DNA of 64,000 bases from Amblyornis subalaris (taxonomy: Eukaryota > Chordata > Aves > Passeriformes > Ptilonorhynchidae): NCBI GenBank assembly GCA_018881555.1, contig JACAXG010000054.1, positions 2,604,001 through 2,668,000 on the forward strand, read 5' to 3'. The notes under the pieces were generated by a model. The model searched no databases. It saw nothing but the letters and a program-made list of their open reading frames with translations, and was not told the origin of the DNA. Positions 1 through 11,898 of the stretch are shown in pieces. Made by a program: the position numbers and the translations under genes. Position 1 is the first letter of the stretch. Every line of letters starts with the position of its first letter.

Positions 1-559
1 GGACAGCAGCTCATAAGCTGGCAGATTGTTTTCCAGATGTTTTAAATATTGCCAAAGAAAGCCAACAAAAACATAAAGTAAGAATAACTGAATCAGTTGT
101 CCTGTCATAGATGTTCCTAGAAATCTCTCTCTGGAGCTGAAATGAAAACTTGGAAGAGTTATTCTGGCCAAGTTAGATACAATGGAAACTAACATAGAGC
201 TTCCAAAATTAATTTATTCCATAATAATTATGGAAAAGAAAAATGAATACTTCCCCATGGCTGGTAGTGGGGAAACAAATCCCTAGCTGGGAAATTGTTT
301 CTGGGACAACTGGAGGTTTCAGCTGTGTTCTGACAGCGTTCTCTAGGGGAAAAAAAAAAAAAAAGAAAAAAAAAAGTTCACATCTGTGCAATTTTAATGC
401 ACCATTTAGAAGGCCTCAGTTTACCACATTTCCATTATTTGGAAAATGCTTTTTAAAAACTCAAATATTTCCCACAAATACATAATAAAGGACATGAAAC
501 CATAGAGGAGAAAAATAATACAAAAATGTTGTGATCAGAGGCTCTGGTATGCTCCCGGA
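1..559. other. AT-rich stretch, no gene seen
   Basis: I see no coding signal here apart from short chance frames. It holds an A-rich run at 350-375 interrupted by one G. The finger and palm part of the reverse transcriptase belonging to the Ty3/gypsy fossil that starts near 560 should lie here if the element were complete. I cannot read it, so that part is either deleted, too decayed, or before the window. Confidence 0.5.
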
Positions 560-2535
560 ACNGATTCAAATTAGGAGGTTGAAATGCAGAAGACAAAAAT
601 GTGAGTTCAAGGTTAAAGAAATAACCAATCTAGGAAAATGTAGCAGGGAAACAAAAAAGCTTAGAAGAGGATGCAAATAGGTCTAATTACTAATATATCC
701 TTATANGTACATAAAAAAGACACACGGAAACTTAAAGAAAAGGCAAATTTTGTTGGGGACTTTATATTCAAACAGCTCTAAACCATTTAAACTGCTGTCT
801 GAAGGTCTTTAGTGTGTAAAAATGCATAATGGGCATGGAGTGGTAATCACAACAGGGACTTCCTGAATCTCAAATAGTTGATAAAGAAGGAACCTGTCCT
901 CAGAGTGTATGATAATAAGCACCAAACAAAGCTGGCGGTTGATGCTTCTAAGCAAGGCCTTGGGGCAACACTTTTAACAAGGAATGGTGATCACTGGAGA
1001 CCCATGGCATATGCTTCTGGATACCTAACTGGAACAGCATGTCAGCATGCACAAAAAGAATCGGAGGCTCTGTCTGTAGTCCATGCATGCAAAAAATGTT
1101 CATTTTTTTTTTATACGGAATAGCAGTGCTAGCAGGAACCGATCACAAGCCATTAGCGACAATTGCCGAAAAGGGTTTTGCAGGCAGATCTCCTAGATTA
1201 CAAATATGATATGATTTACAACTCAAATGCAAACCCACAAGACTTACATAGAGAAGGCATTCTGTCCAGAGATTTCAACAGAACTGAACTTATACAAAAA
1301 CAGAGTCTTATGTGCATGCAAAAACTGTTTAGAAATTTTTTTCTTTTCAAACAGGATGTCACTGTTGAGACCTGTCACAGCAGAAAGCCAAAATACTAGA
1401 TCAAACATTGCAGAAGGTAATAGAAGCTGTGAGTCTCAGTAACTGGACAGCACTTACTGGTCCTTAAAAAATTTTGAAAGATGATTTTGTATAGCATGGA
1501 GTATATTTTCTGAGCATACTAAAGTGCTTCCCAAAACCTTTAGCCCAGTGCTGGTAAACAGAAACGTGATATCAGTGTATGCAGAAAATGCAAAATGTAT
1601 TATATTATATTTAAAAATATTAACTATGGGTCAGTGTTGCTGAAAAAGCCAAAGAATTAAAAAAACCCAGAATGTGGATAAATTATCAAAAACCAGCAAT
1701 GATGGTAATTTTTGAAACTTAAGATTCATGCTCCAGAGCTGAAAGAAATTTATTTATGTTTGCTGGAAAAAAAAATTCGCATTCTTCTCAGATCATTATT
1801 CCTGGTATCCAGAAATAACATTGCTGCAGAAGTCATCTGTTGAATGTGTGATCTCACATACAAAGCTGGTATTTGTCTGCCATAGCACACATCCTATGGT
1901 TATGTCAGATAATGGGCCATGATTTGATTATTAGAAATTTAAACATTTTCTAGCAAAGTTTTAAACACATTACTTCTGATTCAAGTTATCCACAGTCTGA
2001 TGTTAGTGAGGAAAGACTGCTTAAACAATCTGCTAAGTTCCACTCATATCCAATTTAAGAATTATTTAAATCCAGACCATTGCTGTGGATACTGAAACAT
2101 GTTCAGCAGCAAACTTAGATTAAAACTATCCAAAGGCACAGTCAATTATGGTAAGGTGAGGGATGTCTAACTGCTGTGAAAAAATCAAGTGGAGAATGTA
2201 CTGTATTAATGAATGGCAGGAACAAAACCTTTGCAATCCAAGTCAGCCAGACTGCATTTAAAGGTAATATATGTAATGACACAAAAGACTGCTGTCATGA
2301 GGAGTTGCTCTTCTCTCTGATGAGCAAGCACAGATCTGTTGGACAAAGAGGNGGCACTTATCCTTCTTCCCCTGGTGGGAAGACATTGACACCAAATCTT
2401 AAACGCGAGTCAAAAGGAGCCCGTGAGCCAGACAAAATCATCAGAATGGACCCGGCAGAAACAGAGAGGACAAAACCGTGGGATATCTCGAAGAAGCATG
2501 AACTAAATGAGGCCAGCTCAGATACTGATTGATAA
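560..2535 (+). pseudogene. Ty3/gypsy retrotransposon pol fossil (RT end, RNase H, integrase)
   Basis: Decayed pol gene of a Ty3/gypsy LTR retrotransposon. The blocks lie in the order of a gypsy pol but in changing frames. At 582-635 there is an RT thumb-like segment KCRRQKCEFKVKEITNLG. At 830-900 a connection segment has in-frame stop TAG at 875-877 and then IKKEPVL. From about 878 to 1122 comes RNase H with LAVDAS (Asp codon 941-943) and HAQKESEAL (1046-1072). At 1114-1173, after a frameshift in a T run, lies TDHKPL (1138-1155). At 1175-1275 lies the segment ending in LSRD. Integrase core is open from 1791 to 1919, with YSWYPE and SDNGP (1905-1919), followed by stop TGA. At 2356-2415 a segment with PGGKTL may be the integrase C-terminal end. 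No LTRs, primer site or gag were found. It cannot make a working protein. The family call rests on motif order and spacing. Confidence 0.82.
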
Positions 2536-5500
2536 CTGTGGATTTATGTGTTGTACTTTAAGTAATCACTTCTCGGTTTTGTTTTTTTCCTTTGGAAATG
2601 AGAAAAAAGTGAAGGTAACTGATCCTTAATGTTTGGAATGTGACATGCCCTGGAGGGCTCTGATTTGGAATAGTGGCTTTTACCCACCTATAAACTTGAG
2701 AGAGAAAGTGAAAGAGGCAGAGACAGACCCATTTTAATAGTCTTAGAAAAGACCCATCTCATTATAAGGTCTGACACAGAGTGGCTCTGCATGTACTGCT
2801 ATAATTATGCCTGTCAATTTGCAATGAAATTATTAATAGTAGGAAGAACTAACATTAGTAATATATTTTTCGGGTTTACACTGGACAGAGGGGTATCAAA
2901 ACAACAGTGATATCTTCTTGGTGATAGAAGATAAAAAGCTTCCCTGGACTTAGCTGATGTGTGATCAGGAAATCTGGAGTGAACAGATTTACAGAAATGG
3001 ACTCCATGTTCTGAGAGAAGGGAGGGGGGGATAGAACAAAGAGCTCAAAATATACTCCAGGAAAGGGTAGTTTTGGGGGAAATTTTGAGAGAAATTGTGG
3101 GGATTTTACTGTCGATTTGTGCTGGGCTTAAATTCAGCAAAGTTAAACTCTGGGTCCTTGAGAAATGGCAAGGACATGACTAAAAGCAACTCAGGTGGCC
3201 TTTTGTGTTTTGGAGCAACTGTTGTGAGGTTGGAAGGCATTAGTAATCTGTACCCATAGCTTCCTTTTTATCTTTGAGAAACTTGTAGAAGGCAGCAGTC
3301 TGGATGCATCTCTAGAGACAGCTTAACTCTCACAATGAATAGTTTAACAGAAGTGACAGCTTAGGTAAAATAGTGGGGGAAAATAAACCCAGAAAGGAAA
3401 GTGTCTGCATTTTGTGGGTGGAAGAGAGCACAGAATTTTCCCAGTGTCTGTGACTGTCTCTTTTAGCCATGAAACGTCTGCAGTCATTGGTGTTTTCCCT
3501 TTAAATCAATGGATTTTGCTCTTTTGTCAGGCAGGTTTTAACCTCCCAGTTTTACTGGCATTGCTTCTGATTTACAGAGATGTAGGAAGACACAGAAGGC
3601 ACTTTCCTGACTCATCAGGAGACTGATAATGTAGAAAAGCACCCTATATCATGGCCAACAAACAGAAGAAGAATTTTTAGTAGCATTGCTTTTTCTCTAA
3701 ATTACGACAAATTAGAGTAGCCACAGCTTTTCATATAGGCATTGGAATTTATTTTTTTTTTTTTAAGTAGATATTTTATACCTTGGGATGCAATTTGTAA
3801 TTTCTAATCAGAGAAAGGAAAAATAACTGAACTTATTATGAGGTGCTTGTTGGAGCTAAGCAAACTTTTCTTATGCAGATGACATAGCAGTACTGGGAAA
3901 TTTCAGTAACTCAACAGAAATCCTAGTCTGTTGTTGTGCACAGATCTTTGTGTATGAGCCATTTAGTGCGTGTGTGTGCATATACATATATAGATATCTG
4001 TCTATATATGTAGAGACATATATATGTATGTGTAGCTATTTATTTGTTTTAGCTGTGTTACTAAAGTTAAAGTATAACTTTAATTATACTAGCTTGTATA
4101 ATTAAATGGAAGTAGGACACCTAATGCAGTATTTCCTGATAACACCTACAAACAACAGTGGGCAAACTTAAGGGCTATTGTTTGGCAAGAGATGAGTTAA
4201 TTTCCATTTCTTTCTGCCATAGTTTTAAGTTTATTCACATGTTTTAATGACATCTTACCCTTTAAAAAAATTCCACCTACATGACATGCTAGATTAACCC
4301 TCAGTACTTGCAGTCATGCTGCTTTGACCAAAGTGGTTCTTCTCATCACAGTGAAATAGTTTTCATGCCGTTTTTTAGGAGAAGGAAGTGAACACATCTG
4401 TTCCTCACACACACACAAAATACTAATATTTCTTTCTCCAATGCTGGGATCTCTGAAAAGCAACTCTCACTGTGATAAGTAATGTAGAAATAAAATGGTT
4501 CCTTGACTCTTCATTTATGCGCCCAAATAAGGTACAAAGGTAGCACAAAACAAAGAGAAGATGGCAACATATACCTCCATTCTCTTTCCCTCTGAATGTG
4601 GCAAACAAACTTTGCAACTCTTATCTACAGTTCAAGAAGGAGATATTCCAGCCCTCACTCGTAAATTTAAAAATCATAATCCAGTGATGGAGGGGAGCAG
4701 AAGAACACGTGTGTCCTTGCAGCTAAAAGATACATGAAAGGGCTGTGTTTGGCATCTTCATGCCTACTGTGATGCACCTTGTGGGCTCTAAACAGTAATT
4801 TTGGAAAAGCAAAGCAGGAGCCTTCCTTGGACTCTTTATGTCTTTTTCCTGTCCACAGAGCAGCTCTCTGCATGCTAACTAACACCAGGAAGGAGGTGGG
4901 GGCTCTGTAAAGATCATTCTGGTTTCTATTGTTCTCTGTAGTCACAGGAAAATGAACACAGCCTCTCAAAAAGTTCCCTCCCACGGGAAGATACTCAAGG
5001 AGAGAAAATTGCTATGAATTTGCCCTCTACTTCAGACACTTACTTGCTCACACAGTTCTAAAGTTGTCAAATGTATTTATACATATAAAATAGCAAATGT
5101 TTGATAGTGCCTTTTGTCCCCTGGGATGAGATCATCTGCATATTGCCGACGGGGCTTTAGGCACTGTGTAAGCATGAGTGTTACATGACAACAGCAGGGA
5201 CATCTATCCAGCCCTGGACCTGAGCGGGTAAGTCCACCTGTGACAGGATGGACTTGGACAGAGCTCTGACTTCATGGCCAGCAGCCGAGGGGTTGAACTG
5301 CCCNGCAGATGTTACGGTCTGAGGCATTTAGGGAGTGTCTGCGCCCTGCTCTGCATTCTGTGACTCCCAAGAACCTGGCACACAATGCCTGTCTTTCTGG
5401 NGGAAACACATAAAAAAAAATCATCTTTGCATTTTGTCTTTAAGTGACCAGAGAAAGGAGACAGTTAACTTTTTGTGCATTGTTCTTTTTTTTTTTTTTC

Positions 5501-6838
5501 TATTTCTCTGAAACTGACATAACATACTTAGAAACTGTCTGGGCAAAGAAATGCTACTTAAAATTACAATTTGATGAGGTGGGAGAAAGGGAGAAATTCT
5601 GTTCCTAGATATTTGCCAAAAGCTCTGCCCCTTCCTATTTCCATTATGGCCCAACATTTCTCTCTAACGCTACAAGCAAGTTCTGTAGCTTGACTCAATA
5701 GTCATGATGCTTTTTGTGTCACACCTACCTGGTAGGTACCCTGCCACCATGGGGGCGCAGAGATCTGCCATAGGCTCCTGGTTCTATTCACGGGCTTGAA
5801 GAAAGTGGTCCAGCAAGGAGAACTGCTCAGGAGATAGCTCTGGCACTGGTCCCATGACATCCTAGGGGTAACCGGACAGGAACTCTCCTTTTAAATACAG
5901 CAGGAAGCTGAGTGCCTCCATGTGACATTGAGGGGACCAGAGCCCTTTGCAGATTAAGTCAGCACAGTTTAGTTAATTTTACTGTTGCTACCCTAATTTT
6001 CAACAAAAATTTTAGTCTTGAAAAGTATGTTCTTGTAGTTGTGTCAAGTCTAAAATAAAAAATGCTTTCTGCCTTGAAGAAATATGAAGGAAATAAAGAA
6101 AAAAGGCTGGATTATAGGATTCTATAAAGGATAAATTTACATCCAGCAAAAAATGAAAGCCCAGGAGTCCACAATAAAGCAAACACCTGCCTAACAAAAG
6201 TGTGCTGAGGAAGGATGTATGAGGCAGCATCAAGTACATCAGTGAAGCCCCAAAAGANAAGAAGCAAAAACCTCAGCCCTAACTGGCAGCAAATAAAAGG
6301 TTGTTAACCACATGGAGATCTGTCTTTGGACACTGCCAAATTGAAAACCGAACGGAACATAATTTTGAAGATTATAACTGGAGAGATGATTAGAGGCATG
6401 GGGGAAGTTTTTAAAGGACTTGCTAAGGAAATGGGATTGTAATTAGAAAAGGAAATGGAATCAAGAGAAGATTTCTAAAAGGTGACGAGAAAAGGCTTTT
6501 GTAAATAGTAAAAACACATGTTAAGAAGCCAAATTGACAACACAATGTTAATGTGAGTTCACTTGTAATTTTTAACCTGAAAATGATAGAGAAGTGCATT
6601 TAAATCTAATGACTTGAAAATTTATTTAACTTTTACAGCTCTCTCAGAAATTACTTGTAAGATTCCACATTTGTCATGAGGAAATGGAAATGGTCTCTCA
6701 GTCCTGGATTGGTCTGATCCAGCCAATAGTACAGATGTGCTTAATTCCATGTGTGCATTCCCCCACTGATTTCACTGATTTGAATACGAACATTGGCAAG
6801 AGTAGAACACTAAGTATTGGGGTCTCTTTTAAGTCCTG
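2536..6838. other. Non-coding stretch with simple repeats
   Basis: No exon, RNA gene or recognisable transposon was found. It contains a TG/TA-rich microsatellite (3967-4034) and a short CA run (4405-4418). A perfect-looking Kozak ATG at 5749 opens only a 17-codon frame. Single Ns occur at 5304, 5401 and 6258. The 5.1-5.4 kb part is a little more GC-rich than its surroundings, without further structure that I can interpret. Confidence 0.5.
3967..4034. repeat. TG/TA-rich microsatellite
   Basis: Alternating purine-pyrimidine sequence starting with a TG run and passing into interrupted TATA blocks. It is imperfect, so probably an old and slow-mutating microsatellite. Confidence 0.8.
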
Positions 6839-6855
6839 TTTTTTTTTTTGTTTTG

Positions 6856-6886
<31 letters not shown>

Positions 6887-6910
6887 TTATTCTTTTTTAT
6901 TTTTTTCTTT
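6839..6910. repeat. Poly-T tract
   Basis: About 70 bases of almost pure T, interrupted by single G, A and C bases. It lies about 25 bases upstream of a 5'-truncated CR1 fragment in the same orientation. CR1 does not use a poly-A tail, so this tract is not obviously part of the CR1 copy. Confidence 0.85.
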
Positions 6911-6934
6911 CCCATAAAGACAATTTAAAGAGAA

Positions 6935-7150
6935 GAAAACATATCTGATTAGATATTGGAAAGAACTTCTTTACTGTGATTGTGGTGAGATACTGGCATA
7001 AGTTGCCTGGAGAAGCTGTGGATGCCCCATCTCTGGAAGTGTTCAAGACCTGGTCGGATGGGGCTCTAGTGGAAGATGTCCTTGTCCACATCTGGGAACA
7101 AGATGATCTTTAATATCCCTTCCAGCCCAAGCCATTCTATGATTCTATGA
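6935..7150 (+). mobile_element. CR1 LINE, 3'-end fragment
   Basis: A strongly 5'-truncated CR1 non-LTR retrotransposon. The fragment carries the end of the CR1 reading frame (the region encoding a lysine/phenylalanine-rich stretch followed by the tryptophan-leucine-proline motif) and the short 3' UTR. It ends in the tandem octamer-type tail ATTCTATGATTCTATGA at 7134-7150, typical of avian CR1. Several substitutions and a small deletion relative to the usual CR1 3' end show that it is old and inactive. Confidence 0.9.
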
Positions 7151-10100
7151 TTTGTAATTCAATATTTCATATACAGTTCCTTAGACAACAGCCACCCAGA
7201 ACACCAGCTCACTCTGGATGTCTAAATGGAAAGGTAATGAAGAGAGTTCCTGAGCAGCTCAAGAGTTGATTTTGCACAAGAGCTCCATCACATGGGTAAC
7301 ACAGGGCCTCTCCTCCCTGGAATTTTCTAGCTGAAGGGGAAAGCAGACATAAAGGACAATGAAGCTGAAATCCCCACTGTCATTTGGGATGCCACACAGT
7401 CCCCAGCCATCTCTGTCTGGTGTGATCCTTGCGTTGTTCCAGCAGTCCCTTCTAGTATGTGGTAAAGACCAGCAGCTTGGGGAACCAAAAGCTGGCCCTC
7501 AAATTTGTCTTGATAGTTAGAAAAAAAGAGCAAATGGATTTCCACGACTCTGCCCTGGCAAATTTCACTTCTAGAAGGTGGCTTTAGTGGTCTGTGGAGT
7601 CTGTGTGGGGTCCGTGCCCTGAAACAAAGCCAGCTTTAGGGATCTGCAAGCGGGAGAATTACTGACTTTACCCCTGAGGAAGTCAGAGTGACTGCAGTCC
7701 ATGTCCTTGTGAAATCTGGGACCAGTACTGGTCATGAGAGTGTTTGTTACAGGGACACCACGTCGAAAGCAGCAAGTGAGGGTAGGCAAACCCTGTCGAC
7801 AAAATCCCAGGAGCATCTCCAATTCATAATTGTTCAACATCCATGGCCTCATCCCTAACTTGGCTCTTCAGGTAATGCTGATGTAACATTTCTTATCAGA
7901 AAGCAGATCAGTATTATTCACCCAGGTACATCTCGCAAAATCCTTTTCCCCAGACAGCCATAGAAACCTGTTGTTTCACTGCACAATGAAAAGGTGGCAG
8001 GAAAAGGGGATTTTATGCTTTCTGGCTTCAGCTGACGTCTCTATATCAGCTCACTGCAGATTACTAAGGTACACTTGGGATAAATTAAGTGACTGAAGTG
8101 AAGTGTGTAAACCCATCCACAGCAAACACATTGCCTTGTGGGGTATATTTGCAGAGATTATGATTATTGTTTGAGTTAAAAAAAATAAATAAAGGAGTAC
8201 TTTTCTATATGCTGTGTCCTGCCATTGAGGTGGAGAAAACTTCATAATCCAGTGATTTGAACTCAAGAGCAAATGTTGGGAGGCTTAGGATCTACATGGC
8301 CTTACTAGTGGCCTATCTTGGGCACGTCTGGCCATGAATGCTGATCCTGGCTGGTGGTATCAGAGCAGCTCCGAACAGGCTGTGTGTCTACATCGTCTAG
8401 TGCTGTACCTCGCAGAGATACTAATTGGGTCCTGGAAGCAATATAGGCATGGCAGCATGTTGCTGTGTCAAGCTAATTAGTGGTGCTTCTAACAAGCACA
8501 GGTGCAGCAGCAGGTTGACATGGCTCTGGTGCTGCCTGTTCAGAGGTAGCCTGGGCTGCCTCTGCCCTGAGCTCTGCACAACGGCAGAGCTGTCACCTTT
8601 CTCACACCGTTAACCTCTCTGGGCAAAACCGAGGTGGATTTGAAGAGAGTGGAAGATTTTGTTGTATACATATGTGCAATGCCTTAGATTCTCCATCTGT
8701 GAAGCTGGGCATAATAAAATGCGTCTGCCTTTGCAAATCACTGAAAATCGACAAAAGAAAAGTGCTGCATGTTGTCGGTGTTAGGTTCTCTTTTAATTCT
8801 TACTCTTCATTATATTCTTTTCCCTGCTTTATAACATGTGTGCTGAGACAGAGGTCGCGAATTTCAACCTGCCAAAAAAAAAAAAAAAAAAGAAAGAAGA
8901 ACGGTGGAAGGGGAAGTAAAAAGCCATGGAGCACTGAACAAAATACGAGCTGAGTTTGTATTATTTATACAGTTTTGTATTCCGCCTACTGCTGAGCACA
9001 TGAAAGTTGAATTTTCCCTGTGCTTTAGAACAGGGAGAAAGTAACAGCAGAAACTGAAGCAGGATGGTTGGAAGTGCAGGTGGGAGAATAATTTATAATG
9101 GATAATTTATTCAACAAAATTTTCCTCTTATCTCTTCACAAATTATTCTAAAACAGATTGCTGTTTTCTCAGATTCACTTGTTATGTGAAATTATTTACC
9201 GAACAATTCTTTTAAGTTGTTTGTGAATTTAAATTGTAGAAAGTGGGTATGCTTTTGATTTGACAAAAAAGCTCCACAGAGCATGCTTTTGTGAGTTGAC
9301 TGGAGGGATTCTGCCTTCCCTGGCCCCCATCTGCCTCCATAGAGCTCCATGAAGGTTTGGGTCCTTCTCTAGTCGGGCAGCTTCTCAGAAAGGAGCTAAA
9401 TCAGCATTTTTGGCACCAAGTCCAAATTCCTGACCATTTTGTTTCTTAATGTTTTGCCAACACAGAGGTAAAATACTCCTTTAACATTTCATGAGAGTGA
9501 TGCAAAGAGCTGCCTGCCTGAAAGGTTGTTTATTTTTCCAGCCATTTCATCTGCTCTGACAGAAGGGTAACCTCCCTTTCCCCAACCTGTGGCTTCTTAA
9601 AGTCCTTCCCTCAGCCTTTGCAGCCACAGCCACATCATTCCTGTTCACTTTGGTCTCCTCCACCAACCCGTTTACTCTTACCATTAATAATTGGGGGTGG
9701 TTCTGAGACCCTTGAGAACCAGATACAGGTTTGAGTTGGATGTGGGGGATTTGAACACACTGATCTGATGATGCTGGAGAAAGCATTCGAATAAAAAGTT
9801 TTTCCTCCTTATCAACTGAACTAAAGTTGTTCCTTCCCTTATGGTACAATTTAAGAGGAAGACGCTGTAACAGAGGCATTAGCCATGTGGCTAGCCCACA
9901 TGCCAGGTGGCTATTTTGTCACCGTGCCATCAGCACTGGTGTCCCCTTTCCCTAAAAACAAGAATAGTTATGCCCGCGTTGGCCTGGGGGTGAACTCGAT
10001 TTTCAGCAGTTGCAGCGAGGGCTAGAAAGGTTTTCCTGTGTATGAGCTAGTAATGATCCATCTGCAGAACCTGCCAGTTGCTTTCCTTTGCGTGGGATGG

Positions 10101-11809
10101 TAAGAGATCAATTAGAGCAAGAAAGTTCACAGCCCACTTAAGAAGCAATATTCCCCTTTTATCTCATTTCCTTCTCAGGTTTCTACCCTTTTACAGCTGT
10201 GTGGCTGGTGTGCTAAATGCTAATGTGAAAGTACTTTATACAGTGCCAAGCAGACATTCTTGTGGAAATGAATTCTCACTTCTCACATTTGTCTCTTGCT
10301 TTCTCACCTCCCTAGCCGGTTGATCTGATAGTCCCTTGGTATTTCGGGACAATCCTTTAGGTGCCTGGCCAGCCGCCCATGCCTGCAGACAGCCTGATGC
10401 TTGCTTAGTTGAGAGCAGGTTTGCTGCAGTCTCTTTATTTTTCCAGGCAGGCAAGGATTAAATAGTCTTTTTTTTTTTATCACAAAAAGAAGTAACTGGT
10501 ATTTGATCAGCAGCTTAAATGACTGAACAGACTTTGCTGGATAAAATATTTAGCAGGTTTTTTGTGGTTTTGCTGTTGTTTTTTTTTCCTTTCAGTCATT
10601 CACATTTGTTTGTGATTTCCCTCTGCCCTTTTAAACTACCTCTTCTCGGCGATTATTGGTCTAATTGTATCTAGTCTATTTAGGTTCTTGTATTAAGCTC
10701 ATCACTGTGGTGTCTGAACATCAGATCAATGCCATGTAATTACAGTCACACAGAGCACAATCAACAATTATCAGTGATCACTTTTCAGATCTTGCAACAA
10801 AGAAATGCTATCTGAGACATTGCTGCAGGATTTCAGATTTCCAAATATTTGCACTTCTAATTAAGCAGATGGAAGACCTGCTGGTAATGAGAAAACAGGT
10901 CTCAGAACTTCTTCCATAGCTAATTTCTGCCCAGACCAAAATAAATTATGCTGCAACAATTCTTTTTCCAAGGTAAATAACACAACACACCACTTGGCAA
11001 AATGCCTCACAACAACAAAAAAAACCCGGAGAAGTGTTTAAAGGTATTGCACTCAGTGGGAGATTTTCACACCACGGTAATAAATGCAACACAGCAAAAA
11101 CCTACAGCTAGCAGAAGGGAATGCCTTCTTATCTAACTGCTCTGGAGGATATTTGCTGATCAATCCTATGAAAGGATGATATGCTTCTCTGTGTGTCCAG
11201 GGGATGAAATAACAAGCCTGAAGGCAATAATTCTCTCATATCATGTTTGAGAATTTTACAAATACAGCATGAGGCTCTGTGACTCAGTCTGAATGGAATT
11301 TTTCTTAGCACATGAATTTTACATGATATTTCGATACTAGCTCTTCTGGGCAGTTTTCCTAACACAGTGCAATGTTAGTTTTAGGTGCTTTTTTATCATA
11401 TTGGTAAATACCGTGACACATTTTGTGAAATGTGTGAGGAAGGGTAGCAAACCTGAAAATTTGAAAATTACCAGGATATTTGATTTGTCTCTTTTTTACT
11501 TCCGCAAACTTTCCAATGCTTCTTTTGTTTGGAAGGAAGAAATAAAAAGCAGCAAAGGAAAAAAGAGTTTAGTGCAGTCTTCACATGTGTTTTGCTTTTA
11601 TTTCTTTTTTTTTTTCTCCTGTGGTCTCTCCTTAGACTTTAAATTCTGCTTCTTCTTAAACAAATATCCTTATATTCCAGATTAATTGAAAAGAATAATC
11701 AAATAGATAGGTAGGGAGTTTATTTGTTTGGGTTTTTTGGCAACAAAAAAAATCCATGTCTTTTTGTTATTTCCAAATCTCTAAAAGCAACAATTCTTGT
11801 CATTATCAA
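7151..11809. other. Non-coding stretch, nothing recognised
   Basis: No gene was found. An A run with a purine extension lies at 8874-8901. The block 10.62-10.90 kb, rich in homeobox-like AATTA and GATA-type words and free of simple repeats, has the look of conserved non-coding DNA, but only an alignment could show that. The 7.57-7.85 kb and 9.55-9.88 kb regions carry open frames on the minus strand without any domain I recognise. Confidence 0.45.
8874..8901. repeat. Poly-A / purine tract
   Basis: Eighteen A bases followed by an AG-rich extension. No retrocopied gene or SINE body was found directly upstream. Confidence 0.8.
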
Positions 11810-11898
11810 ATTTCCATATAGAAAACTGGTATGCATGTGGGGGTGTAATAGCACAATCTGATATTCTTGTAATACCAGTTTTCTATAAATAGGGAAAT
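11810..11898. other. Inverted repeat with 16-bp perfect arms (hairpin)
   Basis: Arms TATAGAAAACTGGTAT at 11817-11832 and its exact reverse complement at 11872-11887, separated by 39 nt. After a small asymmetric internal loop, six further bases at the base (11810-11815 with 11893-11898) can also pair. The total is about 89 nt, in the size range of a microRNA precursor, but the terminal loop is too large for a typical one. It could instead be the remains of a small DNA transposon with terminal inverted repeats, or be chance. There is no protein-coding frame across it. Confidence 0.7.

Noticed and set aside
5743..5760. CTCF site at CCACCATGGGGGCGC
   Set aside because: It needs an inserted T relative to the consensus, and the ungapped match is poor.
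5749..5799. ATG in a perfect Kozak-like context (GCCACCATGG)
   Set aside because: It opens only 16 codons and has no promoter, splice or conservation evidence.
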